22,500 nt of DNA from Prorocentrum cordatum (GCA_963575745.1 CAUYUJ010018479.1:37501-60000); one strand, 5' to 3'; numbered from the stretch's first letter, positions 1 to 8,634 are shown. Notes: generated by a model from the sequence alone, not told the origin. Numbers and translations are program-made.

Positions 1-60
1 AGAAAGAGTGAGAGAGAGGAAGAGAGAGGGAACGAGAGAGAGAGAGGGGGACATAGCGAG
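1..60. repeat. GA-rich low-complexity tract
   Basis: The first 60 bases are almost pure purine on the + strand (AGAGAG/GGAGAG words), and a shorter tract of the same kind recurs at about 198-232. No gene is visible in the first 430 bases; the apparent open frames are low-complexity translations. Confidence 0.7.
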
Positions 61-433
61 AGAACGACAACGACATATAGCGAGTGCGGCCCGGATCGAG
101 CCATACTTGGAAATGCATGCGTGCATGCGCAGTGTAGAGGAGCTTACACACACGTTCATTTACGCGTATATGCAGATATTTAGAGGGAACATATCGACAG
201 AGAGAGGAAGAGGGAGAGAGAGAGAGGGAGCAGACCAACATGACTGACGTATAGTACAGGGGTTGTTGATTGTCTCATAAACGCATGCTCATTCGTTTTC
301 GGGCTAGAGAAGGAGCAGTGAAGACAGAAGGGTTGAAGGGAAAGGGTTCGAGAGGAATGGTGACATGATAGTATATGTCGATACACGGGCACACTTAGGG
401 GGTGCAAACTCACTGGCAGAGAGGATGACCAAT

Positions 434-540
434 GCATGTATATAGTCATGCATGTATATATATATATATGTGTATGCATGTATGTATGCATGCATGTATG
501 TATGTATGCGTACATCTATATATGTATGTATATACATACT
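434..540. repeat. ATGT/ATGC tetranucleotide array with TA core
   Basis: A roughly 100-bp tract of ATGT, ATGC and TATA words, with an uninterrupted TA run near 455-470. It is a short relative of the large array at 2501-3285. The alternating purine-pyrimidine pattern means few stops occur on either strand, so the frames through it are not evidence of coding. Confidence 0.85.
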
Positions 541-742
541 GACATGGAAGCTACAATCGAACCACACTGTCAACCGGTCGTCGTCATCACCATTACCGTC
601 GCTGCCAATCGTGACGATTGCCTTCGCCTGCGGGCGCGCACGCTTGTGTGCACACCCCCGAGAACGCCGTGTACTACAGTCATGGGGAACTGATATGTGT
701 CGTTTTGCTTGTCAGCAGGGCATTTGGTCTTCGTGCGATTGT
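541..742. other. Unique sequence, no gene seen
   Basis: About 200 bases of moderately GC-rich unique sequence between two repeat tracts. Several frames are open, but none has convincing codon bias or recognisable protein content. Confidence 0.4.
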
Positions 743-861
743 CCTTGTCTCCCCGTTTCCCTCCCTGTCCCTTCCTTCCTCTGGACAGAGCCCGTCTCGT
801 TGACTCCTGTCGCCATCGCTGTTCGGCGACAGCGGGCAGGAGGATGCACAAGAGGAAAGTG
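743..861 (+). repeat. Diverged repeat pair, copy 1
   Basis: This stretch is repeated in altered form at 1102-1231. Shared words in the same order include CAGAGCCCGT, CGTTGACTCCTGT, CGACAGCG and CAAGAGGAAA. Both copies are preceded by C/T-rich sequence. The same + strand frame reads a basic cluster ending KRK in both copies, but the flanking residues differ strongly, so I treat it as a repeat rather than a gene. Confidence 0.65.
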
Positions 862-866
862 GTAGA

Positions 867-1038
867 GGATGATTATGATGGTGATGATGATGATGGTGAT
901 GATGATGGTGATGATGGTGATGATGATGCTGATGTTGATGACGATGATAATGATGGTGATGATGATGATTCTGATGATTATGGTGATTATGATGATGAGG
1001 AGGGGGAGGAGGAGGAGGAGGAGGAGGAGGAGGAGTAG
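867..1038 (+). repeat. Compound GAT then GGA trinucleotide array
   Basis: An imperfect GAT array (867-998) passes directly into a GGA array that ends in TAG at 1036-1038. In the + strand frame starting at ATG 844 it reads a short basic lead-in, then Asp-rich and finally Glu-rich residues up to the stop, 64 residues in all. Interruptions are mostly single-base changes giving Gly, Ala, Asn, Ser or Tyr. It could be an acidic C-terminal tail, but the simple-repeat origin is the safer call. Confidence 0.8.
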
Positions 1039-1101
1039 GAATGTGGAGAAGCGAGGAAGAGGAACAAAAATGGGTCGTAATCATTTTGTTACGTTTATCC
1101 C

Positions 1102-1231
1102 TGCCTCCTCCTTCTCTTCCCCCTGTTCCCCCCCTGGGGTCAGAGCCCGTTTCGTTGACTCCTGTTGTCGTCGTCGAAGCCGCCGCCGTCGTTGTTCACC
1201 GACAGCGCGGAGAGGACGCTCAAGAGGAAAT
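1102..1231 (+). repeat. Diverged repeat pair, copy 2
   Basis: Second copy of the sequence at 743-861. It is longer because of an inserted GTCGTCGTCG/GCCGCCGCC segment between the shared CGTTGACTCCTGT and GACAGCG words. It directly precedes the CTTGG-rich block. Confidence 0.65.
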
Positions 1232-1239
1232 CTGTATTC

Positions 1240-1950
1240 TCTTGGAGGAGTCTTGATGCCATCTTGTGCCTCTCTTGGGGCCTTGTTCGTCAGTTTCGGA
1301 ACCATCTGGGGGCCGCCGAAACCAGCGGAGTCGACAAAGCGAAAAGGCAAACTCCAACGTAACTTCTTGGGTTTTTGAGCGGGGCTGGGCTTTGGGGAGC
1401 GGTCGTGGTAGGCCCGGAGGCCACCTGGGGCCTTGTTGGCGCTTTCGTTGGGCCTTTGGAGGAATGGTGGAGGCCATCTTTAGCCAACTTGACCTTTTGG
1501 GCCAATTGGGAGGAGTTCGATAAAAACAGGTGTGGGGGGGTGCTACTTCATTAGTCCCCCCCCTCTCCTCTAAATATAATTTCTTGGACCACTGTTGGGG
1601 CGCTCTTGGAGCGCTCTTGGGCGCTCTTGGGGCCGTCTTGGGACGCTCTTGGGCTCCTCTTAGCGCTTGGGCCTCCTTGGAGCCACCTGGAGGCCCCGGA
1701 GGGCTGTCGAAAGCGAAACGGCGAGAAGACAAACACCTCTGTTCCCTTCCCATGGTTTTTGGCGGATTTTGGTCTTTGTTGGGGCACGCTGGAAGCCATG
1801 TCGAACTATTTTGAGCCATCTTGGAGGTCAGCTTCTCCTCGCCAATGGCACCCTTGGAGCCATCTTCGACCATCTTGGCCGCTCCAGTCGGTCGCGGCCC
1901 CCCTTCTCCAGGCCCATGGCAGGGGTTAAGCAAAGGGGGAAGGGCCAAGT
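1240..1950. repeat. CTTGG-word low-complexity block with internal duplication
   Basis: This 700-bp block is built from short related words: GCGCTCTTGG recurs at about 11-13-bp spacing between 1597 and 1670, and GGAGCCA/GGCCACCTGG/CCATCTTGG words recur throughout. A larger duplication links about 1300-1360 with about 1670-1730, sharing GTCGA, AAAGCGAAA and GACAAAC words. The minus strand is open for 242 codons (1220-1948) with a Pro/Lys/Ala-rich translation. That frame follows from the repeat composition and I do not call it a gene. Confidence 0.6.
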
Positions 1951-2500
1951 GCTCAGCGGGAACGCCGCGACATATCCCGCTCTGCCATCACGTACGTAGC
2001 ACGAGCATTCTCTTCGGGTGGAGGGCAAAGGGTGAAATCTGAAATGCCGTTTCGATGGACTTTCGAGGCTCGAATCTGCAAGAGGTGAGTCCCAAGGCGG
2101 ACTGACTTTCGAGGGGCAGAAGCCCACACGGACTTCACCCTGAGCCCTCCGTCCTGAGAAAATGCGCAGGCAGCACCCGAGCCTCAGGACAGGTAAGAGC
2201 CGCCGTCGATAACCGTCGGGAATCAGTGCAGGCGCCAGCCAGGTTCGCGACGCCTGGGAGGTGCGCCGCACACGTCGGGCGTGCCGTGCGCACCAGGTGC
2301 GTCACAGTGGGCCGCGTGTCGATCCACCACCATGCTCATCAAAACCTATGCACCGTGGCTGCGGCTTTGCCAGCATTATTTCTTGTGTGTGTGACTCCTC
2401 TCCCCCCCGTGCGTCGCGACTTAATTCGCAAGTGTTCGCCCAGCATTTGCTCTTCCGCCCGCGCAGTCGCTCTGCCTAGCCGCCGACGCAATCTAGATGT
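1951..2500. other. Unique GC-rich sequence, no gene seen
   Basis: About 550 bases without obvious repeats. Open frames exist on both strands (for example minus 1828-2271), but none has a recognisable domain or persistent G/C at third positions. Confidence 0.4.
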
Positions 2501-2983
2501 ATATATGGATGCCCGTATGTATGTATGTATGTATGTATGTATGTATGTATGTATGTATGTATGTATGTATGTATGTATGTATGTATGTATATATGTATGT
2601 ATGTATAAGTGAATGAATGAATGAATGAATGTATGCATGCACGTCTGCACGCATGCATGCACGCATGTATGTATGCATGTCTGTATGTACGTATGTATGT
2701 ATGTTTGTATGCAGACATGCATGCACGTATATATGTATGTTTGTAGGTGTATGCATGCATGCATGCATGCATGCATGCATGCATGTATGTATGTATGTAT
2801 GTATGTATGTATGTATGTATGTATGTATGTATGTATGTATGTATGTACGTTTGTATATATATATGCATATATACATGTATGTATGTATGTATGTATATGT
2901 GCATGCATGCATGCAGGTATGCGTGCATGCATGTATGTATGTACGTACGTACGTAGGTACGTGTGTATGTGGGTATGTATGCA

Positions 2984-3022
<39 letters not shown>

Positions 3023-3285
3023 ATGTATGTATGTATGTATGTATGTATGTATGTATGTATATACGTATGCATGTACGGATGCATGCATGCATGCATGCAT
3101 GCATGCATGCATGTATGTACGCGTGTATGTGTGTATGTATGCATGTATGCATGCATGCATGCATGCATGTATGCATGCATGTATGTATGTATGTATGTAT
3201 GTATGTATGTATGTATGTATGTATGTATGTATGTGTGAATGTGTGAATGTATGTATGTATGCGTGTGTATGTGTGTGTGTGTGGG
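2501..3285. repeat. Giant ATGT/ATGC tetranucleotide array
   Basis: Nearly 800 bp of tetranucleotide repeat. ATGT dominates, with blocks of self-complementary ATGC (about 2752-2784, 3078-3112 and 3150-3182), a GTCT block (2986-3020), short ACGT and ATGA blocks, and a GTGT end. ATGT reads Met-Tyr-Val-Cys and its complement Thr-Tyr-Ile-His in every frame, so all six frames lack stops. The 363-codon minus frame across it is therefore not a gene. Confidence 0.97.
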
Positions 3286-3322
3286 TGTGTGCGCAATCAC
3301 TTTGCATGTGTTTCTGACAGGG

Positions 3323-3535
3323 ATGGTATGCTTGCGCGCAGCAGGCAATATCCTGGCCTCTCCGGAGTCCGTGTCGAAACATATGCAACATGATCGCGGG
3401 GCGTCCGCGCACGACCCAAACTTTGTACACTATGCGCTTCGTATCGCATTCCGGAGAGGATGGTGGGAGGTGTTGGCACTGTCATGGGTTTGTAGCCAGT
3501 CGAGTGGTCCAGGGGTGTTCATCAATAAAGGATAA
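3323..3535 (+). CDS. Weak candidate small reading frame or exon
   Basis: A 70-codon ATG-to-TAA frame starts three bases after an AG that follows a pyrimidine-containing stretch (AG at 3319-3320), which resembles a 3' splice or trans-splice acceptor. The translation is not low complexity: it has a basic-aromatic centre (FRRGWWEVLALSW, residues 43-55) and ends with an AATAAA-like sequence at about 3524. I recognise no family. Third positions are only moderately G/C, unlike the better gene at 6468-7926. It could equally be chance unique sequence between the giant tetranucleotide array and the G-rich stretch at 3553. Confidence 0.2.
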   Translation: MVCLRAAGNILASPESVSKHMQHDRGASAHDPNFVHYALRIAFRRGWWEVLALSWVCSQSSGPGVFINKG

Positions 3536-4500
3536 TGATGAGCCTTTTCTCGAGGGGGAGGGGGGAAGAGGGAAGAGGACAGTCACGCCCAGAGTGCTGG
3601 TGGGATTCTGCGCGGGACGACGTGGAGATCCGACGACGTGAACAACGGGCAGCATCGTGAGAAATCACGTCCAGAGCCCCAGACCCAGCCTTCCTGCGGC
3701 ATTTTTCGTGCCGGATCCAGCCGCGAGGGCCCCAGGTCGCCGAGCCGAGCCAGAACGCCCTGTGCGGGACAGGAGTGCGACGCCAGGACGCCAGGATCGC
3801 AGGAGGGCATCGGGCGAGAAATTGCCCGCAGCAGCAGCAGCAGCAGCAGCAGCGAGGAGGATCGGCCCCCGGTGGGCGCAGGCGCCGCGGCGGCGCCGCG
3901 GGCTGCGCCGCCCCACGGGCTCGTGGAGCCGCCGGGCGCCGCGGGCCGCCGCGGGACGGGGCGGGCAGGCAGGAGGGCTGCTCGCGGTCCGCTTCGACCC
4001 CAGCCGTTGAACCGGTCGGGCGCGAGCCGGCTTCCCCTCTCGGGGGCGGCAAGGAGGGGGGTGATGACTAGGGGGGGGGTGGATATCATGGCGGGGGCCA
4101 TGATGTTTCCCCAGATTTCATGGCGCCTCTTCTTATTTCATTACGTCTATGGCCCCCCCGCTGGGCCGCGCGCATGCCGCTGGTCATGATTTGCACCCCC
4201 CCCTCGTGGACACCCCCCTCTTGGCCGACCCTCGTGGCCTGCATGGGCCGGGCCGGAATCCGCGCTCCCAGACGCTCCGATCCCGATCCCACTCCGCGCC
4301 GCCGTAGGCGCGACAGAGGCTCAGGAGGCACAGCCAAGGCGTCGAAGGCTTAAGCACTCCGGGCTCAGTGCAGGGGCTCTGGTCTTCCATGGCCGTTCCG
4401 CAGATGCGGGCCGGGGAGCCTGTCAAAGCGGCTGGGGCGCGCCGCGGCCAGAGAAGCCCCCTCTTCGCCCCTGGTTCAGCGTTCGCTGTGGCAGCGCGAG
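3536..4500. other. GC-rich region with CAG run and C/G runs, no gene called
   Basis: The interval is GC-rich. It holds a (CAG) run near 3829-3853, several runs of seven or more C or G (near 4070 and 4195) and a short hairpin at 4085-4104. Long overlapping frames occur on both strands (plus 3638-4189, minus 3522-4052). They are Arg/Pro/Ala/Gly-rich shadows of the base composition, and I cannot choose a real one. Confidence 0.45.
4085..4104. repeat. Short perfect hairpin
   Basis: An 8-bp perfect inverted repeat, ATCATGGC and GCCATGAT, with a GGGG loop. It sits in a G-run-rich context. No following T tract suggests a terminator role. Confidence 0.6.
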
Positions 4501-4516
4501 GACCGTATTTCGGAGA

Positions 4517-4667
4517 TTGATAGACCTCTTACCCCGACACGTCGATGCGTGAATTGGCCGTTTTTGGTTCGCGAGAGGGCGTCGCGGCCGTCATTTTTGC
4601 GGGTCCAGGCCCGTCGATTTTGGTCCCAGGCCGTGGGTGGTTTACTAAAGGGCGGTTTGTCCACCGC
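4517..4667. repeat. Dispersed repeat family, copy 1
   Basis: About 150 bp that is repeated at 15577-15736 in the same orientation. Shared words in order include TTGATAGACC, GACACGTCGAT, GAATTGGCCGTTTT, GGTTCGCGAGAGGGCGTCGC, GCCGTCATTTTTGCGGGTCC and TTTACTAAAGGG/TTTAGTAAAGGG, and both copies end GTCCACCGC. One minus-strand frame is open in both copies and reads the shared peptide WTRKNDG.DALSRT.NGQF. Whether it is a decayed coding element or a non-coding repeat is unknown. Confidence 0.85.
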
Positions 4668-4794
4668 CGAGTATTGGCACAGTGGCGCGGGGTTCTGTGG
4701 AGCCTCGAGGGCGGAGGCTCGAGGCTCGAACGCCGAGGTGCTCTGTGCGTCTGCCCCTGCCCTGGGCCTCTCCGGGAGGCTCCTCGCCGGCGGG

Positions 4795-4981
4795 GTCCTC
4801 CCCTCTCCTCCCCTCTTTCCCCCGCCTTTGCCTCCCCCCCCCTCCCTGCTCCTCCCCCCTGCCTTCTCCTCCTCCTCCTCCTCTTCCCCCTTCTCCTCCT
4901 CCTCCTCCTCCTCCTCCTCCTCCTCCTCCTCTTCCTCTTCCTCCTCCTTCTCTTCCTCCTCCTCCTCCTCCTCCTCCTCCA
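4795..4981. repeat. TCC/CT-rich array
   Basis: Pyrimidine-rich on the + strand. It begins as irregular C/T sequence and becomes a nearly pure (TCC) array at about 4866-4981. The long Ser/Leu/Pro frames (+) and Glu/Gly/Arg frames (-) are artefacts of the triplet. Confidence 0.95.
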
Positions 4982-5104
4982 TTCCTTTTCCTTATACAAA
5001 AACTTCTCCCTGTCGCACCCCGAGGCCAGTTTTTAGTGCTGGCTGGGCGTTTCGCTTGAGATGTCCTCACCATTTATGACCCTGAAGCGAAAACAATGGT
5101 ACAG

Positions 5105-5436
5105 TTTCATAGATGGAGGGTGGGTGTTTTTCAAAATGTGGCTCTCGCTTTAGCGCTGCGCACATTCGTTCTAGCAATTTGCAGGACTTTCGCGGATGGA
5201 GGGTGGGTGGTTTTCAAAATGCGGCTCTCGCCTTAGCGCTGCACACATTCGTTTCAAGAATGTGCAGGAGTTTCAATATTGATGGCGGGTGGTTTTCAAC
5301 ATATGGCTCTCGTCTCAGCGCCGCGCGCATTTCGTCTTAAAACATTGCAAGAGTTTTTCAGATTGAGGGTGGTTCCTTTTCAACATGTGTTTCTCGCTTT
5401 AGCGCCGCGCGCATTCGTTTTTCAAATTTGCACGAG
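5105..5436 (+). repeat. Four-copy 83-bp tandem repeat
   Basis: Copies start at 5105, 5188, 5271 and 5354, each exactly 83 bp, and a partial fifth begins at 5437. Each copy starts TTTC/TTTT, then has a GGGTGG word, TTTTCAA.AT, a GCTCTCGC.TTAGCGC core, a CGCGCATTCG-like segment and a TTGCA.GAG end. The copies differ by many substitutions but keep an identical length. Because 83 is not a multiple of 3, it is not a protein repeat in one frame. Confidence 0.9.
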
Positions 5437-5459
5437 TTTCATGGATTCTCATGACTCAC

Positions 5460-5640
5460 CAGAAACGGCGTTCTGGAAATATTCAGGATTATGAGGGTGC
5501 AACAGTTACGATGATTGGCGGTGTCGAAGTCCAAGCGATGGCGCTCTGGCACGATTCAGGATCGTCAGGACCTAACAGTCATATTGATCCGTGGCGTTGG
5601 AGTCCCGAGAATAGTGTCTTGGAATGGTTCAGGGTCTTCA
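5460..5640 (+). repeat. Possible diverged 70-76-bp repeat
   Basis: The motif (T/C)T.TGGAA..ATTCAGGAT recurs three times in altered form, near 5469, 5540 and 5617. The surrounding sequence is otherwise unique, and the similarity is short, so this is tentative. No gene is evident between 5437 and 5760. Confidence 0.35.
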
Positions 5641-5764
5641 AACGGTTGTTTTCTAACGAGGCAATTCCCTCAGTGGAAATGAACCGCTGTAGGGGCCTAT
5701 GAGAAGGGAGCTTCGGGGGATGGTTTGCTCCAACATCGCTGATGACTCTCGGGTTTACACTGGC

Positions 5765-6015
5765 CTTTCTTCTTCTCCTCCTCCTCCTCCTCCTCCTCCT
5801 CTCCTCCTCCTCCTCCTCCTCCTCCTCCTCCTCCTCCTCCTCCTCCCCTCCTCCCCCTCCCCCCTCCCCTCCCTCCCCTCCCCTCCCCTCCCCTCCCCTC
5901 CCCTTCCCCTCCCCTCCCCTCCCCTCCCCTCACTGGGCTGGGCTGGGCTGGGCTGGGATGGTCTGGGTTGGGCTGGGCTGGGTTGGTCTGGGTTGGGCTG
6001 GGCTGGGTTGGTCGC
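5765..6015. repeat. TCC, CCCT and GGGCT arrays in series
   Basis: A (TCC) array (about 5773-5845) passes into CCCTC pentamers (about 5846-5932), which switch abruptly to the purine-rich GGGCT/GGGTT pentamer array (5934-6015). The pentamer CCCTC/GGGCT switch reverses strand composition within a few bases. Confidence 0.9.
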
Positions 6016-6024
6016 TCTTTCCCC

Positions 6025-6192
6025 CCTCTCTTCCTCTCCTCCTCCCTCCCAGTCCTTGCTAGAGGACTGACCTTTCTGCAGGACTGCGGTGGGTTCGGGA
6101 GAGATGGATTGAGCTGGGGTGGGCTCTTCCCCTCATCCCTCCTCCCTCCCTCCCTCCCAGTCCTGCGGGATCGGGTTGGGCTGGGTTGGTGA
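6025..6192 (+). repeat. Two CT-rich modules upstream of the main gene
   Basis: Two related modules, about 6025-6065 and 6130-6192, each read CTCCTCCCTCC then CCCAGTCCT; the second continues into GGGTTGGGCTGG. Relatives occur downstream of the gene at about 8418-8494 (CCCTCCTGGTCCTCGCTGG) and 9067-9100. Between the two upstream modules lies an acceptor-like site with AG at 6080-6081. Confidence 0.55.
6072..6081 (+). promoter_or_regulatory. Acceptor-like site upstream of the main gene
   Basis: CTGAC followed by CTTTCTGCAG gives a branch-like word, pyrimidines and a terminal AG about 390 bases before ATG 6468. In a dinoflagellate it could receive a trans-spliced leader. This is inferred from sequence resemblance only. 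Confidence 0.25.
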
Positions 6193-6467
6193 GGCCTGGG
6201 CATCTGCTCCTCGTTCTCCCTCCTCCTTTCCGTCTCTTTTGCCTCTGCACGGCCCGGCGTCCACTCCTGCATCGGCTCCCCATGCGGCCCGGGGTGCCTC
6301 CTGCCTTTGGGGAGCGCGGTCGAGAGGGCGCTTTGGAGATGTCTCGCCTGGGCCTCTCTGCCGCCCCTGCTTCTCCACCCCTCTATCCGCAGCCACGTTG
6401 TCCCGAGCTGCAGCGCCTTTCCATCTCCGAATCCCTCCTCACAGCCATTACAAGGCCAACCAACAGC

Positions 6468-6782
6468 ATGGGGTCCGATGGTCCCGAGCCCGAGGCCACC
6501 CAGAAGGTCTTGGATTTCTGGATGCAGGAGCGTCCATCTCTCCGGCTCAGCCTCCGCGCGGCGTCGCGCACGGAGGAGAAGAACCAGGCGGGAGGAGGTC
6601 CTTGTGCGACGACTATCTTCAAACGCGCCGTGCGTCACCAGTGGTCGCTGATGTCGGCGGCAGACAAGCGGGCGTGGGCCGCTGCAGCAGCCACTGGAGG
6701 CCCCGCCCCAGGGCAGCCCAAGCTCTGGCAGGACGTGGACCAGGCGTCCGCTGGGCACCAAGGGCACACCGTCTCAGGGTGA
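6468..6782 (+). CDS. N-terminal part of main gene, HMG-box-like segment
   Basis: From ATG 6468 the frame runs 104 codons to TGA at 6780-6782. Residues about 13-17 read VLDFW and residues 50-70 form a basic-aromatic helix-like segment ending HQWSLMSAADKRAW. That pattern (Trp, Leu, Ser, Asp-Lys, aromatic) resembles the end of an HMG box, a DNA-binding fold, but the match is by eye and degenerate. Upstream in-frame ATGs exist at 6282 and 6339; I prefer 6468 because sequence before it is Pro/Leu/Arg-rich and repeat-like. Third positions are mostly G/C. The protein probably continues in another frame: the next frame is open from 6652 and becomes linker-like across this stop. A one-base change near 6740-6780, or a very short intron, would join the two. 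The join is not resolved here. Confidence 0.5.
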   Translation: MGSDGPEPEATQKVLDFWMQERPSLRLSLRAASRTEEKNQAGGGPCATTIFKRAVRHQWSLMSAADKRAWAAAAATGGPAPGQPKLWQDVDQASAGHQGHTVSG

Positions 6783-7926
6783 CTCCGAGGCCGGGAGCGG
6801 CAATGGACTAGCGGTGGCCGGCACCTGCTTCGGCTGCAGGGCCACGGGCTGCGAGCTTGCTCTTGGCCAGGGAGCGCACGCTCAAGAGGCCTACTGCCGC
6901 GCCTGCTGGGACCAGTGGGAGGCGACAAAGACAAGCGCAGCACGCAGCGAGGAGACGAAGGCCGAGGTGCCAGACGATAGCGTGGGCGAGGCCCCGTGGA
7001 GAAAGCTGCGGCTCCTCTTGGCCTCGCCTAGCCACGGCGCGGCTGCGGTGCCACAGCCTATTCAGTGGGGCGCCCCAGAGGCCGTCAAGCGGGGCTCATG
7101 GGGCGTAGGAGGCGGCGCAGCCGTGGCGCCTTCGACTATGGAGTGGAACGCCCAGGGTGGCTGCCATGCAGGGGCGTGGGAAGCGCTTCGCTACGGCGCA
7201 GCACCGACACCGCAGGCGCCAGCCTGGAGCGTAGAGCCCTCTGGCTGGATGGGCTGCCAGTCGGCAGCGGCGTCCTGGGCGGTCCAGCCCGGAAACGCCC
7301 AGCAGGCCCTTCTGGGCAGCGGTCTCCAGCTCTGGGGCCCCGGGCAGGTGCCGGCGGGAGCTACCGCGCCCCCAGGCTTTGGCAGTGCGGGCGAGGGCGC
7401 CCAGCAGGGAGTGCTCCAGGCGGTAGAAGCGGACGTGGTGGACCCTTTGTTCCCGGAGTACAGGCGGTTCCATGAGCATGGAAGCTCGGGGGCGGGGCGG
7501 GAGCAGTCCAGCCAGGGGGAGGAGAAGAGGCGCGACAGGTTCTTGCGCCTGATGCCGGACGGCAGCTTGCCGTCCGACAGGGCCATCCTTTACTGGGCCT
7601 CGACGGTCCCAGCCGGCAACCCCCTGCTCAGGCGCGGGGCCGAGTGGCATTGCCTGCCCAAGGAGAAGGGCAAGGGCACCCAAAGCACCAAGAACAAGAA
7701 AGCGCTAATTGGACTCGTGTTCCAGTTCGGGAAGAAGCATGGCGCGGTCCACATCTGGATGCGCAAATCGGGAAAAATCCACATCGCTGCTGCCACAGCG
7801 GTGCGCGAGAACATCCTGTCCAAGATGCCCACTTGGACGGCCCCGTACAACAACGGCGTGCTCCCGGCGGGCCCGACGGATGAGCCCTTGCCGCCGCTGC
7901 CGCCCGCGGCCTGGACGCCGCCTTAG
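6781..7926 (+). CDS. C-terminal part of main gene, cysteine cluster and unrecognised domain
   Basis: A frame of about 380 codons ends at TAG 7924-7926 and is open upstream to 6652. No in-frame ATG begins it (GTG at 6814 is not a eukaryotic start), so it is probably a continuation of the frame begun at 6468. Counting from 6814, Cys 5, 8, 13, 28 and 31 with His 22 form C-x2-C-x4-C-x14-C-x2-C, zinc-ribbon-like. A Gly/Ala/Pro/Gln-rich middle (about residues 60-205) looks disordered. The last 150 residues are ordered-looking: LFPEYRRFHEH, DRFLRLMPDG, then KKALIGLVFQFGKKHGAVHI and KIHIAAATAVRENIL, before a Pro-rich tail. Codons end overwhelmingly in G or C. I do not recognise the family; with the HMG-like lead-in a nuclear nucleic-acid-binding role is possible but unproven. 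Confidence 0.6.
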   Translation, partial: DSEAGSGNGLAVAGTCFGCRATGCELALGQGAHAQEAYCRACWDQWEATKTSAARSEETKAEVPDDSVGEAPWRKLRLLLASPSHGAAAVPQPIQWGAPEAVKRGSWGVGGGAAVAPSTMEWNAQGGCHAGAWEALRYGAAPTPQAPAWSVEPSGWMGCQSAAASWAVQPGNAQQALLGSGLQLWGPGQVPAGATAPPGFGSAGEGAQQGVLQAVEADVVDPLFPEYRRFHEHGSSGAGREQSSQGEEKRRDRFLRLMPDGSLPSDRAILYWASTVPAGNPLLRRGAEWHCLPKEKGKGTQSTKNKKALIGLVFQFGKKHGAVHIWMRKSGKIHIAAATAVRENILSKMPTWTAPYNNGVLPAGPTDEPLPPLPPAAWTPP

Positions 7927-8340
7927 CGAGTGAGCATGTGCACAGAACTGCACCGCCAGTCCCCTCTCCCCCGCTTCATCCTGCCTTCCGTTGCAACCCC
8001 CCCCCGCGCAAGTGCAGTCCTAGTCGTGTCGTGCGCCCGGCGTGGTGCCCAGGCGCGGCAATGCGCGAGGCTCTTGGGATGTCTTCTCTTGGTGTTTAGT
8101 ACACTGAGGATTTTGTATGAGTTCCGTACCGGATGTACGATTCTTCCTCCTCCCTCTTCGCCTCACCTCCTTCCTATCGCCCCTTCGTGCATAGAGCTAC
8201 TTCGCTCTGGAGTTGTAGCCAGATTTTCATTGACACTTTATAGAATTTTGCAGTGGGTTTTGTACAGGTTCGTGCGTGGAGTTTTCATGAATTCTGCACT
8301 CGAGTTGCAAACATATCTGTGCAGACTCCACTCCGTCCCT
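7927..8340. other. 3' flank of the main gene, no gene seen
   Basis: About 400 bases of unique sequence follow the stop at 7926. It contains a run of nine C near 8000 and AT-richer words near 8100-8120 and 8225-8300, which may belong to the 3' untranslated region. No AATAAA was seen close to the stop. The open frame 7930-8475 continues into CT-rich repeat and is not convincing. Confidence 0.4.
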
Positions 8341-8399
8341 CTCCCCTTCCGCCCTCCTCAGTCTCTGCCGGGCTGCAGCGGGCTGGGGCGGTCTGGGAC

Positions 8400-8494
8400 G
8401 CGCTGGGGTGGGTCTCCCCCCTCCTCCCCCCCTCTCTCCTCCTCCCTCCCTCCCTCCTGGTCCTCGCTGGGGTGAGATGGGCTGGGGTGGTTCC
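8400..8494 (+). repeat. CT-rich module downstream of the main gene
   Basis: CCTCC/CTCC runs followed by CCTGGTCCTCGCTGGGGTG and GGGCTGGGGTGG. The order (CT tract, GTCCT, then G-rich GGCTGGG words) matches the modules at 6025-6192, so related modules flank the gene on both sides in the same orientation. Confidence 0.55.
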
Positions 8495-8634
8495 GTGCCG
8501 CCGCCTTCGCCGTCTGCGCTGCCGTCGTCGTCGCTTTTGCCGCTGTGCTGTCTTGTCGCCGTTGCTTTGGCTGTCCTTGCCGCCGCCGCCGCCGTGGTCG
8601 TCGTCGTTGGCGCTGGCGCCGTTCCTGCTCCCGC

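Noticed and set aside
1800-1830. TTTTGAGCCATCTTGG as a spliced-leader relic
   Set aside because: It resembles dinoflagellate leader words only in part and belongs to the CTTGG-rich block, where similar words are common.
2339-3430. 363-codon minus frame through the tetranucleotide array, and matching + frames of 205-230 codons
   Set aside because: ATGT and ACAT repeats have no stop in any frame; the translation is only Thr-Tyr-Ile-His or Met-Tyr-Val-Cys repeats.
5697-6767. 356-codon minus frame opposite the start of the main gene
   Set aside because: Mostly the complement of TCC and CCCTC arrays, and antisense to the better-supported + strand gene.
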